A stretch of DNA of 47,715 nucleotides from an uncultured Selenomonadales bacterium (GCA_900315345.1 OMYP01000021.1:1-47715); one strand, 5' to 3'; positions 1 to 8,315 are shown, numbered from the stretch's first letter. The notes: a model not told the origin generated them from the letters alone. Program-made: numbers and translations.

Positions 1-1
1 A

Positions 2-322
2 GCGGACATGGTGGAAAAACCGCCGGTAGACGAAGCGCCTTCCAATATGGCTGTATTAGGCCGGTATATTATTACACCGGAAATTTTTGAGATACTGGAA
101 CGGACAGATCCCGGAGCCGGCGGTGAAATACAGCTGACGGACGGACTGCGGGCCTTATTGAAGATACAACCAATCTACGCCTATAATTTTGAAGGACGCC
201 GCTATGACGTGGGAGACAAGCAGGGATTCCTGGAGGCCTCCGTGGAATACGCCCTGCGCCGTCCGGAACTGCGGGACGGATTTTTGAAATATTTAAATGC
301 GATTGTAGAAAAGGAAAAGTAA
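2..322 (+). CDS. galU: UTP-glucose-1-phosphate uridylyltransferase, C-terminal part (gene starts before the window)
   Basis: The reading frame is open from the left edge and ends at 322, leaving about 106 C-terminal residues. The visible stretch from MVEKP through APSN and GRYI to GGEIQLTDGL, followed by YNFEGRRYDVGDKQGFLEA, matches the C-terminal sugar-nucleotide transferase fold of bacterial GalU. GalU makes UDP-glucose from UTP and glucose 1-phosphate in the cytoplasm, for surface polysaccharide and for galactose interconversion. The catalytic N-terminal half is outside the window and cannot be checked. The next gene, galE, uses its product, so the pair forms a UDP-glucose/UDP-galactose supply unit. 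An ATG at 8 is internal to the gene and is not a start. Confidence 0.9.
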   Translation, partial: ADMVEKPPVDEAPSNMAVLGRYIITPEIFEILERTDPGAGGEIQLTDGLRALLKIQPIYAYNFEGRRYDVGDKQGFLEASVEYALRRPELRDGFLKYLNAIVEKEK

Positions 323-339
323 TTAAAAATAAAAAATTA

Positions 340-494
340 TGTGCATAAAATTATGTGGCAAGGGAAAGGCGTGAGCAAACCGTCGGAGGCGATTGCGTCA
401 TTCCATGAGATGAAATTCGCCGTCGTGGCGAGACTGTTCGAGGGACGAAGTCCCGAGTTTCGAAGCCACAGGCGAATGAGTCCATGGGCACACA
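340..494 (+). repeat. Foldback (MITE-like) repeat, copy 1
   Basis: This intergenic block, from TGTGCATAAAATTATG to GGGCACACA, shares a long core (about 361-455) almost base for base with 7418-7503 and 20688-20783. Its right side, through GAAGCCACAGGCGAATGAG, is the inverse complement of sequence at 47562-47590. The two halves are imperfect inverted copies around a centre GGGAC-GAA-GTCCC at about 443-455, so transcribed RNA would fold into one long hairpin. Compared with copy 4, about 50 bases of the outer right arm are missing between TCCATGG and GCACACAAA. No transposase is inside. It sits between galU and galE and may act as a transcription attenuator there (inference). Confidence 0.8.
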
Positions 495-537
495 AACCTC
501 AATTTATTTTTTTTATTTGTTTAAGGAGAGTTATCTG

Positions 538-1530
538 ATGAATATTCTCGTAACAGGCGGCGCAGGCTATATCGGTTCCCATACAGTACGGGCCCTGGCG
601 GCTTCAAAGAAATTTACGCCCATTGTCTATGACAATCTTTCAACCGGCCACGAAGCTTCTGTGCCGGACACTGTACAGCTGATTACAGGCGATATCCATG
701 ATGTGCCATTCCTGAAACATATCATGGCGGAATACGAAATTGACGGAATTATACATTTTGCGGCATCCTCTCTGGTAGGAGAATCCATGACGGATCCCGC
801 AAAGTATTATTATAATAATGTAGAGGGAACCCTCCACCTGTTAACAGCCATGCACGAGACAGGGGTTGACCATATCGTATTTTCTTCGACAGCGGCTGTT
901 TACGGTGAACCGGAAAGGACACCCATCGAGGAGGATTTCCCGACTGTGCCGACGAATGTCTATGGCCGCACCAAGCTGATGATTGAAAGCATGATGAAGG
1001 ATTTTACCATGGCCTATGACATGGATTATGTGGCCCTGCGGTATTTTAACGCGGCCGGTGCCGCTCTGGACGGCACTATCGGGGAAGATCACAACCCGGA
1101 ATCCCATCTGATTCCGCTGATTTTAAAGACGGCCCAGGGCGTTCGGGATCACGTTTCCATCTTCGGTACGGATTATCCCACACCGGACGGGACATGCCTG
1201 CGGGACTATATCCACGTGCTGGACCTGGCTGATGCCCATGTGCTGGCTATGGAATATTTAGCGAATGGCGGGAAGAGCGATGTGTTTAACCTGGGCAGCG
1301 AAGCAGGCTTCAGCGTTCGGGAAATTATTGATACTGCGAAGAAGGTAACGGGCATTAATTTCAAAGTGGAAGAGGAAGCACGCCGGGCCGGGGATCCGGC
1401 AGTCTTAATTGCATCCAGCGCTAAATGCAGGGACATGCTAGGATGGAAGCCCCAGCACAGCAACACGGAAGAAATTATCAAAACCGCATGGAACTGGCAT
1501 AAGGAGCATCCGTACGGATACGGGGTGTAA
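538..1530 (+). CDS. galE: UDP-glucose 4-epimerase
   Basis: This predicted 330-residue cytoplasmic enzyme interconverts UDP-glucose and UDP-galactose. The N-terminus carries the Rossmann motif GGAGYIGSH at residues 7-15 for NAD. The short-chain dehydrogenase triad is visible as Ser in SSTAAVYG and as YGRTK (Tyr and Lys). The sugar-binding RYFNAAGA and the closing LRDYIHVLDLADAH are typical of GalE. Length matches the usual 330-340 residues. The ATG at 538 is chosen because AAGGAGAG lies at 522-529; an upstream in-frame ATG at 484 lies inside the foldback repeat. It follows galU, its usual metabolic partner, although the repeat separates the two. Confidence 0.96.
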   Translation: MNILVTGGAGYIGSHTVRALAASKKFTPIVYDNLSTGHEASVPDTVQLITGDIHDVPFLKHIMAEYEIDGIIHFAASSLVGESMTDPAKYYYNNVEGTLHLLTAMHETGVDHIVFSSTAAVYGEPERTPIEEDFPTVPTNVYGRTKLMIESMMKDFTMAYDMDYVALRYFNAAGAALDGTIGEDHNPESHLIPLILKTAQGVRDHVSIFGTDYPTPDGTCLRDYIHVLDLADAHVLAMEYLANGGKSDVFNLGSEAGFSVREIIDTAKKVTGINFKVEEEARRAGDPAVLIASSAKCRDMLGWKPQHSNTEEIIKTAWNWHKEHPYGYGV

Positions 1531-1661
1531 ATTCCGCAGGAAGAAAAATACTGCGACAGTCACGATTCAGGCAACAGAACGAAACAAAGAGTTTTTAACG
1601 GGAAATCGTTACGGGATTGTTGAGTGATCAGCAGTCCTGACGACAGTGGCGGAAAATTTTT

Positions 1662-3713
1662 ATGCAATTAGTGGTGGATAAATTAGAAAAATCCTTTGGC
1701 ATCCAGGAAGTGTTTAAAGATGTCAGCTTTATGATTGCCAAAGGGGAAAAGATCGGGCTGGTGGGCGTTAACGGCAGCGGTAAATCAACTTTGGTAAAGT
1801 GTCTCCTGCAGCCGGATTATGCGGATCGGGGTACGATCAGTTTTGAACCCGGCATAAGGGTAGGGTATGTGGAACAGGGGTTTGGCAGCATTGGAAATGA
1901 ATCCTTATGGGATTTTATGATGAAAGCCAATCCGGAAATTTTATCCCTGCGAAAGAAACTGAAAGAACTGGAAGCTGCGTCTGCTTCCGGCAGCCAGAAT
2001 GTTCTGGACAGCTATGGCCGGGTTACCCAGCGTTACGAATATCTGGACGGATATAATTATGAAGCAAAATTGAAAATGGTATTGTTTGGCCTGGCGTTTC
2101 CTGAATCTATGTGGCAGATGAACGCATCCACACTTTCGGGTGGTCAGAAGACGCGTCTTATGCTTGCGGCTGCGCTGGTATCTTCGCCGGATTTTATGCT
2201 GCTGGACGAACCTACCAACCATCTGGACATCCGGATGATGGAATGGCTGGAAGGCTATCTGCGGGATTTTAAGGGCGGCGTGCTGGTAGTAAGCCATGAC
2301 AGGGCTTTTCTGGATCATGTAGCCACCAGGATACTGGAAATGGAAGGCGGTCATCTGCGTTCCTTTACGGGTAATTACACGAAATATCTGGCCCAGAAGG
2401 ATATCCTGACACGGACGGAACGGGCGGCCTACGAGGCCCAGCAGGATTTTATCGCGGAACAGGAAGCGTACATCCGGCGTTTCAAGGCCGGCATTAAAAG
2501 CAAAATGGCCCGGGGGCGGCAGTCCCGGTTGGACAGGCTGGAACGGCTGGAGGCACCCGTAGAAAATGAAACGTTTTCCCTGCGCCTTCCCAAAGCGCCG
2601 GAATCTGCTGAGCGTGTACTGATTCTTGAACATTTAAAAGCAGGATACGGAGAAAACGTACTGGTACATGACGTTGACCTGATTCTGCGCCGGGGAGAAA
2701 AGGTAGGGCTCATTGGGCCAAACGGCAGTGGGAAAACTACGCTGTTACGGACGATCTTAGGCGAAATTCCCGTATTGGGCGGTGAAGCAAAAATAGGCAA
2801 CCGGGTCAAAATAGGATATTTTTCCCAGAGCTATGAGCGGCTTGATCCGAAGCAGACGCTGTTGGACAATTTCCTGACGGAATACGGGCTTACGGATGAA
2901 CAGACCCGTTCCCTGTTAGGAGGCATGCTGTTCCACGGGGACGATGTGTTTAAAGAAATCGGGACTTTGTCCGGCGGTCAGAAGGCAAGGCTGGTGTTGC
3001 TGAAGCTGGTGCTGGATGGTGCAAATCTTCTGATTCTGGACGAGCCTACCAACCATCTGGATATTCTTGCGAAAGAAACGGTAGAGGCGGCGCTGGAAGT
3101 TTTTGACGGAAGCGTACTGGTTGTAAGCCATGACCGTTATCTGATCAACGAAGTAGCGGACCGCATCTGGGAAATCGAAGATCGTCAGATTCGGGATTAC
3201 AAAGGGAACTACGAATTCTATCTGGAAGAAAAAACAAAGCGAAAGCAGGCAGAAGCGGTAAAAGAGGAGCTGCCAAAGCGTTCCGGGGAAACAGGCCATA
3301 AGCGTCCGGGCATAACGGCTGCGGCGGGCTCTCTTGAAACTTGCGGTCAGGAACAAAAGTTTGCTGCTGCCGGGAACAGGGACGAAGCGTCTCCCAATGT
3401 GGTTCGTGATGCGGGAAAACCATGGGACGGAAAAGTTAAACAGCAGGAATCGAAAAAGAAGACGACCCGTAAGCACAGTCCCGCGCAACTGGCGGATTTA
3501 ATTGAAAAGGTTGAGTTGCGCATCCGGGAACAGGAGGCCATGTTAGGATATCTGGATAAGCAGATTTCAATTCCGGAAAACCAGATGGATCTGGAAAAAA
3601 GCAGGGCGATGGCAGCAGAGCGTGAAGAATATGTAAAAACCATTGACGATCTGGTCCAAAAGTGGGAGGAATTGTTGGAAGAGCAGGATATGCTTGCTTT
3701 GGAAGAATCGTGA
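1662..3713 (+). CDS. ABC-F family ATP-binding protein (ribosome-associated type)
   Basis: This 683-residue protein has two ABC ATPase domains and no membrane segment, the ABC-F arrangement. Domain 1 has Walker A GVNGSGKST (about 35-43), signature LSGGQ (about 158) and Walker B LLDEPTNHLD (about 180). Domain 2 has GPNGSGKTT (about 352), LSGGQ (about 436) and LILDEPTNHLD (about 457). The inter-domain linker has the Arg/Lys-rich helix expected for the P-site tRNA-interacting arm. After about residue 530 comes a 150-residue Lys/Glu-rich extension ending in a predicted coiled coil, as in Uup and YdiF. The family acts on stalled ribosomes and some members give antibiotic resistance; resistance cannot be deduced here. 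The ribosome-binding site is weak. Confidence 0.9.
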   Translation: MQLVVDKLEKSFGIQEVFKDVSFMIAKGEKIGLVGVNGSGKSTLVKCLLQPDYADRGTISFEPGIRVGYVEQGFGSIGNESLWDFMMKANPEILSLRKKLKELEAASASGSQNVLDSYGRVTQRYEYLDGYNYEAKLKMVLFGLAFPESMWQMNASTLSGGQKTRLMLAAALVSSPDFMLLDEPTNHLDIRMMEWLEGYLRDFKGGVLVVSHDRAFLDHVATRILEMEGGHLRSFTGNYTKYLAQKDILTRTERAAYEAQQDFIAEQEAYIRRFKAGIKSKMARGRQSRLDRLERLEAPVENETFSLRLPKAPESAERVLILEHLKAGYGENVLVHDVDLILRRGEKVGLIGPNGSGKTTLLRTILGEIPVLGGEAKIGNRVKIGYFSQSYERLDPKQTLLDNFLTEYGLTDEQTRSLLGGMLFHGDDVFKEIGTLSGGQKARLVLLKLVLDGANLLILDEPTNHLDILAKETVEAALEVFDGSVLVVSHDRYLINEVADRIWEIEDRQIRDYKGNYEFYLEEKTKRKQAEAVKEELPKRSGETGHKRPGITAAAGSLETCGQEQKFAAAGNRDEASPNVVRDAGKPWDGKVKQQESKKKTTRKHSPAQLADLIEKVELRIREQEAMLGYLDKQISIPENQMDLEKSRAMAAEREEYVKTIDDLVQKWEELLEEQDMLALEES

Positions 3714-3773
3714 GAAAAAGAAAGTAAAGATGTATTGCTTGTTACTGTTTCAGTTGATTTGATGGAACGAAGA

Positions 3774-4253
3774 ATGGAACATGAGAAATATATGGAAATG
3801 GCCCTGCAGGAGGCTGTAAAGGCGGCAGCGTTGGGAGAAGTGCCGGTGGGCGCGGTGGTTGTAAAAGACAGAACGGTAATTGCCAAAGCTCACAACATGC
3901 GGGAACGGTGGATGGATGCAACTGCCCATGCCGAGGTGATCGCCATACAGGAGGCCTGCAAAAAACTTCATAACTGGCGGTTGTCCGGCTGCACCCTGTA
4001 TGTGACGGTGGAGCCCTGCCCCATGTGTGCCGGCGCCATTTACAACAGCCGTATTGATACTGTGATCTTCGGGTGCAGGGATAACCGGGCGGGGGCGGTG
4101 GAGTCGCTGTTCAATGTGTTATCCCATCCGTTGTTGAATCATCAGCCTCAGGTCATCGGCGGGATTCTGGAAGACCGTTGCGCTGCTGTAGTGAAAGAGT
4201 TTTTTGCAGTTCGGCGAATTGGAAACCCATCGGCCAAAACAGATGCAGAGTAA
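3774..4253 (+). CDS. tadA: tRNA(adenine-34) deaminase
   Basis: A 159-residue zinc deaminase that converts A34 to inosine in tRNA-Arg(ACG). The zinc and catalytic motif HAE is at residues 52-54 (proton shuttle Glu54), and PCPMC is at 81-85 (Cys82 and Cys85). The stretch NWRLSGCTLYVTVEPCPMCAG is a hallmark of the TadA/CDA family. The ATG at 3774 is preferred: it has the GGAACGA ribosome-binding site at 3764-3770 and gives the normal N-terminus MEHEKYM. Earlier in-frame ATG (3762) and TTG (3735) codons would add residues unlike the family. It lies 60 bases after the ABC-F gene and may be co-transcribed with it; both serve translation. Confidence 0.95.
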   Translation: MEHEKYMEMALQEAVKAAALGEVPVGAVVVKDRTVIAKAHNMRERWMDATAHAEVIAIQEACKKLHNWRLSGCTLYVTVEPCPMCAGAIYNSRIDTVIFGCRDNRAGAVESLFNVLSHPLLNHQPQVIGGILEDRCAAVVKEFFAVRRIGNPSAKTDAE

Positions 4254-4360
4254 TCGGTTCTGCGATTAAGAATTCTGCTGTTTGTTACCGGAGACATCTG
4301 GCAAATGTGAAGAGCCTGAATAATATTTACAAGAATTTCTGTGCAATTTTTTACAAACTG

Positions 4361-4369
4361 TGCTATAAT
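4361..4369 (+). promoter_or_regulatory. Extended -10 promoter element before tRNA-Ser
   Basis: TGCTATAAT is a perfect extended -10 (TGn-TATAAT) lying 46 bases before the tRNA. No good -35 sits at 17 bases, which fits an extended -10 promoter. Confidence 0.55.
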
Positions 4370-4414
4370 ACCATGGAACTGTTTAAATGCTTTTTCAACA
4401 GTTCGTATTCATTC

Positions 4415-4503
4415 GGAGCGGTATCGAAGTGGTCATAACGAGGCGGACTCGAAATCCGTTAGCCGTCCGCGGCACGTGGGTTCGAATCCCACCCGCTCCG
4501 CCA
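4415..4503 (+). tRNA. tRNA-Ser, anticodon CGA
   Basis: An 89-base tRNA with acceptor arms GGAGCGG (4415-4421) and CCGCTCC (4493-4499), discriminator G and an encoded CCA end at 4501-4503. The anticodon stem GCGGA/TCCGT encloses loop CTCGAAA, which places the anticodon CGA at 4450-4452 (reads UCG). The long variable arm between the anticodon and T stems and the T loop TTCGAAT fit a class II serine tRNA. It stands alone, with its own promoter and a downstream terminator. Confidence 0.96.
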
Positions 4504-4580
4504 TAACCTGAATGGTCTTATAAGTGAATAAAGAGATTGAATTCAATTTGGTTTGTAAACACGAGTTAGTTTAAAGACAG

Positions 4581-4611
4581 GACCTCTCAGGTTTGAGAGG
4601 TCTTTTTATTT
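4581..4611 (+). terminator. Rho-independent terminator after tRNA-Ser
   Basis: GACCTCTCA and TGAGAGGTC form a 9-bp perfect stem with a 4-base loop, followed at once by TTTTTATTT. Confidence 0.9.
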
Positions 4612-4652
4612 AACAATTCAAAATATGATTCATTTTGGAGAGGGGTAATCTG

Positions 4653-5549
4653 ATGAAAACAGCTGTACAAAAGAGAAAAGACCTGCGTGCTTTGCTATCT
4701 GGCAAAGAAATTTTGGTAGTTCCCGGGGTAGGTGATGCACTGACTGCTAAAATCGCGCAAGTGGCCGGCATCCAGTGCCTGGCCATGGGCGGCTACAGTG
4801 TAACGGCGGTTCACCTGGCCCAGCCGGATGTAGGTCTGCTTTCCATGACGGAAATGGCAACAGCCTTAAAGGAGATTTGTGATGCAACAGATATCCCCGT
4901 TATTGCTGACGGCGATAACGGATACGGCAATGCCCTGAATGTGATCCGAACAGAATATGAATTCGAAAAGGCCGGGGCTGCCTGTATCTTTTTTGAAGAC
5001 CAGGTGTGGCCGAAACGTTGCGGACACATGGACGGCAAACAGGTCATCACGGCGGATGAACACGTGCAGAAGATCCGTGCTGCGGTAGATGCCCGTGTAG
5101 ATAAGGAAACGATGATTATGGCAAGGACGGACAGCCGTGCCGTCTATGGAATTGAAGATGCAATCGAACGCTGCAAACGGTATGCGGATGCCGGGGCAGA
5201 AATGTTGTTTGCCGACGGTCTTTGCACACGGGGAGAAATTGAACGGTTTGCCAAAGAACTGAAAGGTTCAGGCGCGTTTTTGGATGCCAATATGATTGAA
5301 GGCGGAAAAACACCCATCATTCCCGCTAAAGAGCTGGAACAGATGGGATATTCCCTGGTATTCTGGGCCTGCAGTGCCGTTTATACCGTGTCCAAAGCAC
5401 TGTATGACCTGTTCAGCGGCTTAAAAGCCAATGGCACAACGGAAGCTACTGTAGCAAATATGATCGAATTCGGGCGGTTTAATCATTTTATCGGACTGGA
5501 CCGTTATAAAGAGATGGAACGCAAATATAAAGTAGACAGGGATGACTGA
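4653..5549 (+). CDS. Isocitrate lyase/PEP mutase family enzyme (oxaloacetate decarboxylase or methylisocitrate/dimethylmalate lyase type)
   Basis: A 298-residue TIM-barrel enzyme. The metal-binding ADGDNGYG (residues 85-92, Asp86 and Asp88), FFEDQ (113-117) and the lyase signature KRCGHM (121-126, Cys123) are all present. The KRCGH loop with its Cys favours a C-C lyase (2-methylisocitrate or 2,3-dimethylmalate lyase) over a phosphonate mutase, but the exact substrate cannot be read. The start is the ATG at 4653 behind GGAGAGGGG (4637-4645). It is a single-gene unit with terminators on both sides; no methylcitrate synthase, dehydratase or phosphonate gene lies nearby. A role in organic-acid breakdown is possible (inference). 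Confidence 0.85.
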   Translation: MKTAVQKRKDLRALLSGKEILVVPGVGDALTAKIAQVAGIQCLAMGGYSVTAVHLAQPDVGLLSMTEMATALKEICDATDIPVIADGDNGYGNALNVIRTEYEFEKAGAACIFFEDQVWPKRCGHMDGKQVITADEHVQKIRAAVDARVDKETMIMARTDSRAVYGIEDAIERCKRYADAGAEMLFADGLCTRGEIERFAKELKGSGAFLDANMIEGGKTPIIPAKELEQMGYSLVFWACSAVYTVSKALYDLFSGLKANGTTEATVANMIEFGRFNHFIGLDRYKEMERKYKVDRDD

Positions 5550-5559
5550 ATAATGACAG

Positions 5560-5597
5560 GGGCCTTTGGCAAAATTGCCGGAGGTCCTTTATCATTT
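5560..5597 (+). terminator. Rho-independent terminator after the PEP mutase/ICL family gene
   Basis: GGGCCTTTGGCAA (5560-5572) pairs with TTGCCGGAGGTCC (5575-5587) along 13 positions including G-U pairs, followed by TTTATCATTTT. Confidence 0.8.
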
Positions 5598-5826
5598 TAG
5601 TATGAGTCTTTTATGCCTTGAAGAATTATGTCTTGACAAATTCGAAAGGCTTTAAGCATGAACAGATTTTTTTGTAAAAACAGAAAAAAATTTCGGGATT
5701 ATCCGGAATTATTTTATTTTAAAATCATTCGACTGCTGCCATGTAAAAAACATATTTTTCTTGTAGCCTGTATATGGATTAAAAGAGAAATATTGGTTAA
5801 AACAGATGAAATTCTATTTTTAGATA

Positions 5827-5835
5827 TGGTATAAT
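5827..5835 (+). promoter_or_regulatory. Extended -10 promoter for the secreted glycine-zipper gene
   Basis: TGGTATAAT gives an extended -10 element about 50 bases before the start codon. The rest of 5598-5868 is AT-rich and shows no gene. A TTGACA at about 5634 has no matching -10. Confidence 0.6.
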
Positions 5836-5885
5836 AACATAAAGTGTTTCAATTTAGTATGTTGCTTGAAGGAAGGAGGATACCG

Positions 5886-7298
5886 ATGAAGAAGTTGTTT
5901 GCGTTGGTTCTCTCGTTCTGCCTGTTGTGCGGCGTTGCCTTTGCGGAAGGTGAGCCCTCTGCAGATACCGGGAACAGTGAAAATAAATCCGGTTCCCTGA
6001 ATTTGGGCTCCCTGCCTGAACGCAAGACCGTGAACTCCCTGACGGATGTGCTGACCTCCCAGGACGCGGATTATATCCAAAAAGCAATTTCCGATTCGCT
6101 GGTAAGCTATGCGGAGAAGAATGAGGCCTTGTCTGTGGAGGCCTGGTCGGAAAAGGTGTTGCAGGAAAAAATGGAAAATGCTTCCAAGGCACGGGTGACC
6201 GAGGTTGCACAGGAAATACAGGATACTATCCGGGAAACCGAGGAGCAGAACAGATCCCTGGCTGAAGCCGTGAAAAACGGGGAAAGTAAAAAAAGCTGGC
6301 TGGACGGTCAGCTGAAAAAATATATTACCAAAGCGGTGGAGTTGACCGGTGATGCCCCTAAAGTGACCAGCAGCGGCCGTAACAGCGGTTTTACCATTGC
6401 GGGGAAAAACTGGAAGGGCCAGGCCCTCAGCGACAGGGAAGCCCGCAGAATGCGGGACGATCTGGAGCAGGACCGGGACAACGGGATCAAGACGGCAGTA
6501 GCGGTTGGGTTAGTGCTGGCAGCGGACAGTGGCAGAGTCTCCATTATGAATCAGGCTGCCCCGAGACAGCTTACCATGATTGCTATTAACGCAGTGGAAG
6601 AAGCCAAAACAGTATTGAAAGTTAAGAAGGGGATCATTACCGGCAAAGAAGGGGTAGCCAAATTAACGGATACTGCTATGACTTCCCTGATTGGAATGCT
6701 GGCCGGGTTTGATTACAAGCAAATCGGTTTTCTGGCGGGCACTGCTGCCGGAACGGCTGCAGGCGGCGCGATTGAAGGCGCTACTGGAGGCATAAGCCTG
6801 GGTTCCATTACCATTAACGGCGCATTGCTTGGTGCCTATTTTGGTGAAAAAATCGGAAGCCGTATCGGGGAATCCCTGAATGCAACCATGGATGAAAAGC
6901 TGAAGGTACGGATCATTACGGAATTCGAAAGCTTTTTGGGCGGTACAGTGGCGACGGTGCTGAACATTCACGATGTGCAGAAAGCCCTTGACAGCATGGA
7001 AAAGGAAAGCGACATCAGGCTGACGGAAGAAGCCGCCAAAGCTGTGACGAAAGCAAAAGACGGAGCTGTATCCCTGGGGAGCAGCATCAGTGAAACCGTG
7101 AAGTCCTGGGGCAGCAGTGCCGGTTCTACCATAAAATCCTGGGGAACCAGCGCCGGCAGCACTATGAAGAACTGGGGCAGCAGTATTGCCGAGTTCTTTG
7201 GGAATGCAGGGCAGAGTATCGGAAAGGGCTGGAACGGTGTGGTAGATAAGGTGAAAGGCAAAGTAAGCGCGGCTCCTGTGGCGCAACTTTTAGTGTAA
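5886..7298 (+). CDS. Secreted glycine-zipper protein of unknown function
   Basis: I do not recognise this 470-residue protein. It begins with a clear signal peptide (MKKLFALV to AFA, cleavage near 20/21). A helical, charged region follows to about residue 270. About residues 285-330 form a Gly/Ala-rich zipper (GTAAGTAAGG, GLY-rich to GEKIGSRIGES), of the kind that inserts into or packs at membranes. The C-terminal part from about 400 has near-repeats of about 11 residues (SWGSSAGSTIK, SWGTSAGSTMK, NWGSSIAEFFG), which look amphipathic. The start is fixed by AAGGAAGGAGGA (5869-5880). It is monocistronic, with its own promoter and terminator. An envelope or outer-membrane-associated role is inferred only from these features. 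Confidence 0.75.
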   Translation: MKKLFALVLSFCLLCGVAFAEGEPSADTGNSENKSGSLNLGSLPERKTVNSLTDVLTSQDADYIQKAISDSLVSYAEKNEALSVEAWSEKVLQEKMENASKARVTEVAQEIQDTIRETEEQNRSLAEAVKNGESKKSWLDGQLKKYITKAVELTGDAPKVTSSGRNSGFTIAGKNWKGQALSDREARRMRDDLEQDRDNGIKTAVAVGLVLAADSGRVSIMNQAAPRQLTMIAINAVEEAKTVLKVKKGIITGKEGVAKLTDTAMTSLIGMLAGFDYKQIGFLAGTAAGTAAGGAIEGATGGISLGSITINGALLGAYFGEKIGSRIGESLNATMDEKLKVRIITEFESFLGGTVATVLNIHDVQKALDSMEKESDIRLTEEAAKAVTKAKDGAVSLGSSISETVKSWGSSAGSTIKSWGTSAGSTMKNWGSSIAEFFGNAGQSIGKGWNGVVDKVKGKVSAAPVAQLLV

Positions 7299-7319
7299 GA
7301 TGAATGGAACATACAATGT

Positions 7320-7352
7320 GCAGCCTGTCGAAAAGCCAGGCTGCTTTTGTTT
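7320..7352 (+). terminator. Rho-independent terminator after the glycine-zipper gene
   Basis: GCAGCCTG (7320-7327) pairs with CAGGCTGC (7337-7344), then TTTTGTTT. Confidence 0.85.
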
Positions 7353-7397
7353 GCGTGCGGAGTAAAATCGGTGTGATAAAATAAATTGAAGTTCATC

Positions 7398-7548
7398 TGT
7401 GCGCAAAATTATGCGGCAAGGTAAAGGCGTGAGCAAACCGTCGGAGGCGATTGCGTCATTCCATGAGATGAAATTCGCCGTCGTGGCGAGACTGTCTGAG
7501 GGGCGACGGGTTTGCGATGCCTTTGCCTGACAGCATAATTTAGACACA
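7398..7548 (+). repeat. Foldback (MITE-like) repeat, copy 2
   Basis: It starts TGTGCGCAAAATTATGC and ends GCATAATTTAGACACA; the ends are inverted copies of each other over about 28 bases with few mismatches. The left core (7418-7503) is nearly identical to copies 1 and 3. The right arm (7507-7548, CGGGTTTGCGATGCC onward) is the inverse complement of 47501-47547. The palindrome centre seen in copy 1 is deleted here. It separates the glycine-zipper gene from trmO and may run into the trmO leader. Confidence 0.82.
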
Positions 7549-7577
7549 TAAATTCTGTTTTTTTGAGGTTTAGCAAT

Positions 7578-8264
7578 ATGACAAAAAGCATATTTGAAGT
7601 AAAAATAATCGGTCATATCCGAACCGATTTTCCAGGCAAATTCGGAGTGCCGCGTCAGAGTGGTATTGTGGAAACGCTGGAAGGCCGTATCGAATTTGAA
7701 AAAGAGTATGCGCAGCCAGAAGCGTTCCGGGGATTGGAAGGCTTTTCCCATCTTTGGATCATCTGGCAGTTTTCAGAAGCGGTAAGGGAAAAATGGTCGG
7801 CTACGGTACGTCCGCCCCGGCTGGGAGGTAACACACGGGTAGGAGTGTTCGCAACACGTTCCCCGTTCCGCCCCAATGCCATCGGACTGTCATCTGTAAG
7901 AATCAAAAAAATTGACCTGAATACGCCTAAAGGGCCTGTAATTTATGTCAGCGGCGCAGACCTGATGGACGGTACGCCAATACTGGATATCAAACCTTAT
8001 CTGGCCTATGCTGATTCCCATCCGGATGCTGTGGACGGCTTTGCGGGACAAATCGGTTGTACCAAATTGAAGGTGGTATTCCCGGAAGCGTTGCTGAAAC
8101 AGATCCCCGGGGAAAAGCGGGAGGCGTTACTGGGCGTACTGGAAGAAAATCCGGTTCCCCATTATCAAAAGGATGCGGAACGGATTTACGGATTTGGGTT
8201 CGCCGGCAGGGAAGTCCGTTTCCGTATTGCAGATGATGAACTGACGGTGATTGAGGTAGAGTAG
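7578..8264 (+). CDS. trmO: tRNA (N6-threonylcarbamoyladenosine-37)-N6-methyltransferase (TsaA/YaeB fold)
   Basis: A 228-residue protein of the TrmO (YaeB/TsaA/VirR) family, which methylates t6A37 in some tRNAs using SAM. The N-terminal beta-barrel features are visible: IGHIRTDFPGKFGVPRQSG, GFSHLWIIWQF, RPPRLGG, GVFATRSPFRPNAIGLSSV and GADLMDGTPILDIKPY. These are the family's SAM- and tRNA-contacting segments. The C-terminal extension (about 150-228) matches the longer bacterial form. The ATG at 7578 follows TGAGG (7564-7568); a TTG at 7563 is less likely. It stands directly after foldback repeat copy 2. Confidence 0.93.
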   Translation: MTKSIFEVKIIGHIRTDFPGKFGVPRQSGIVETLEGRIEFEKEYAQPEAFRGLEGFSHLWIIWQFSEAVREKWSATVRPPRLGGNTRVGVFATRSPFRPNAIGLSSVRIKKIDLNTPKGPVIYVSGADLMDGTPILDIKPYLAYADSHPDAVDGFAGQIGCTKLKVVFPEALLKQIPGEKREALLGVLEENPVPHYQKDAERIYGFGFAGREVRFRIADDELTVIEVE

Positions 8265-8315
8265 CAATCGTGTAATGGTGCACTGTAAAACTGAATGGAT
8301 TATCTTAACGTAATA

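Noticed and set aside
341..538. A 65-codon frame inside foldback repeat copy 1 (and 47448-47672 in copy 4)
   Set aside because: The frames lie in repeat DNA, are not conserved among copies, and have no ribosome-binding site.
4415..4503. tRNA-Ser as a phage or island attachment site
   Set aside because: No direct repeat of the tRNA 3' end and no integrase is visible downstream in the window.
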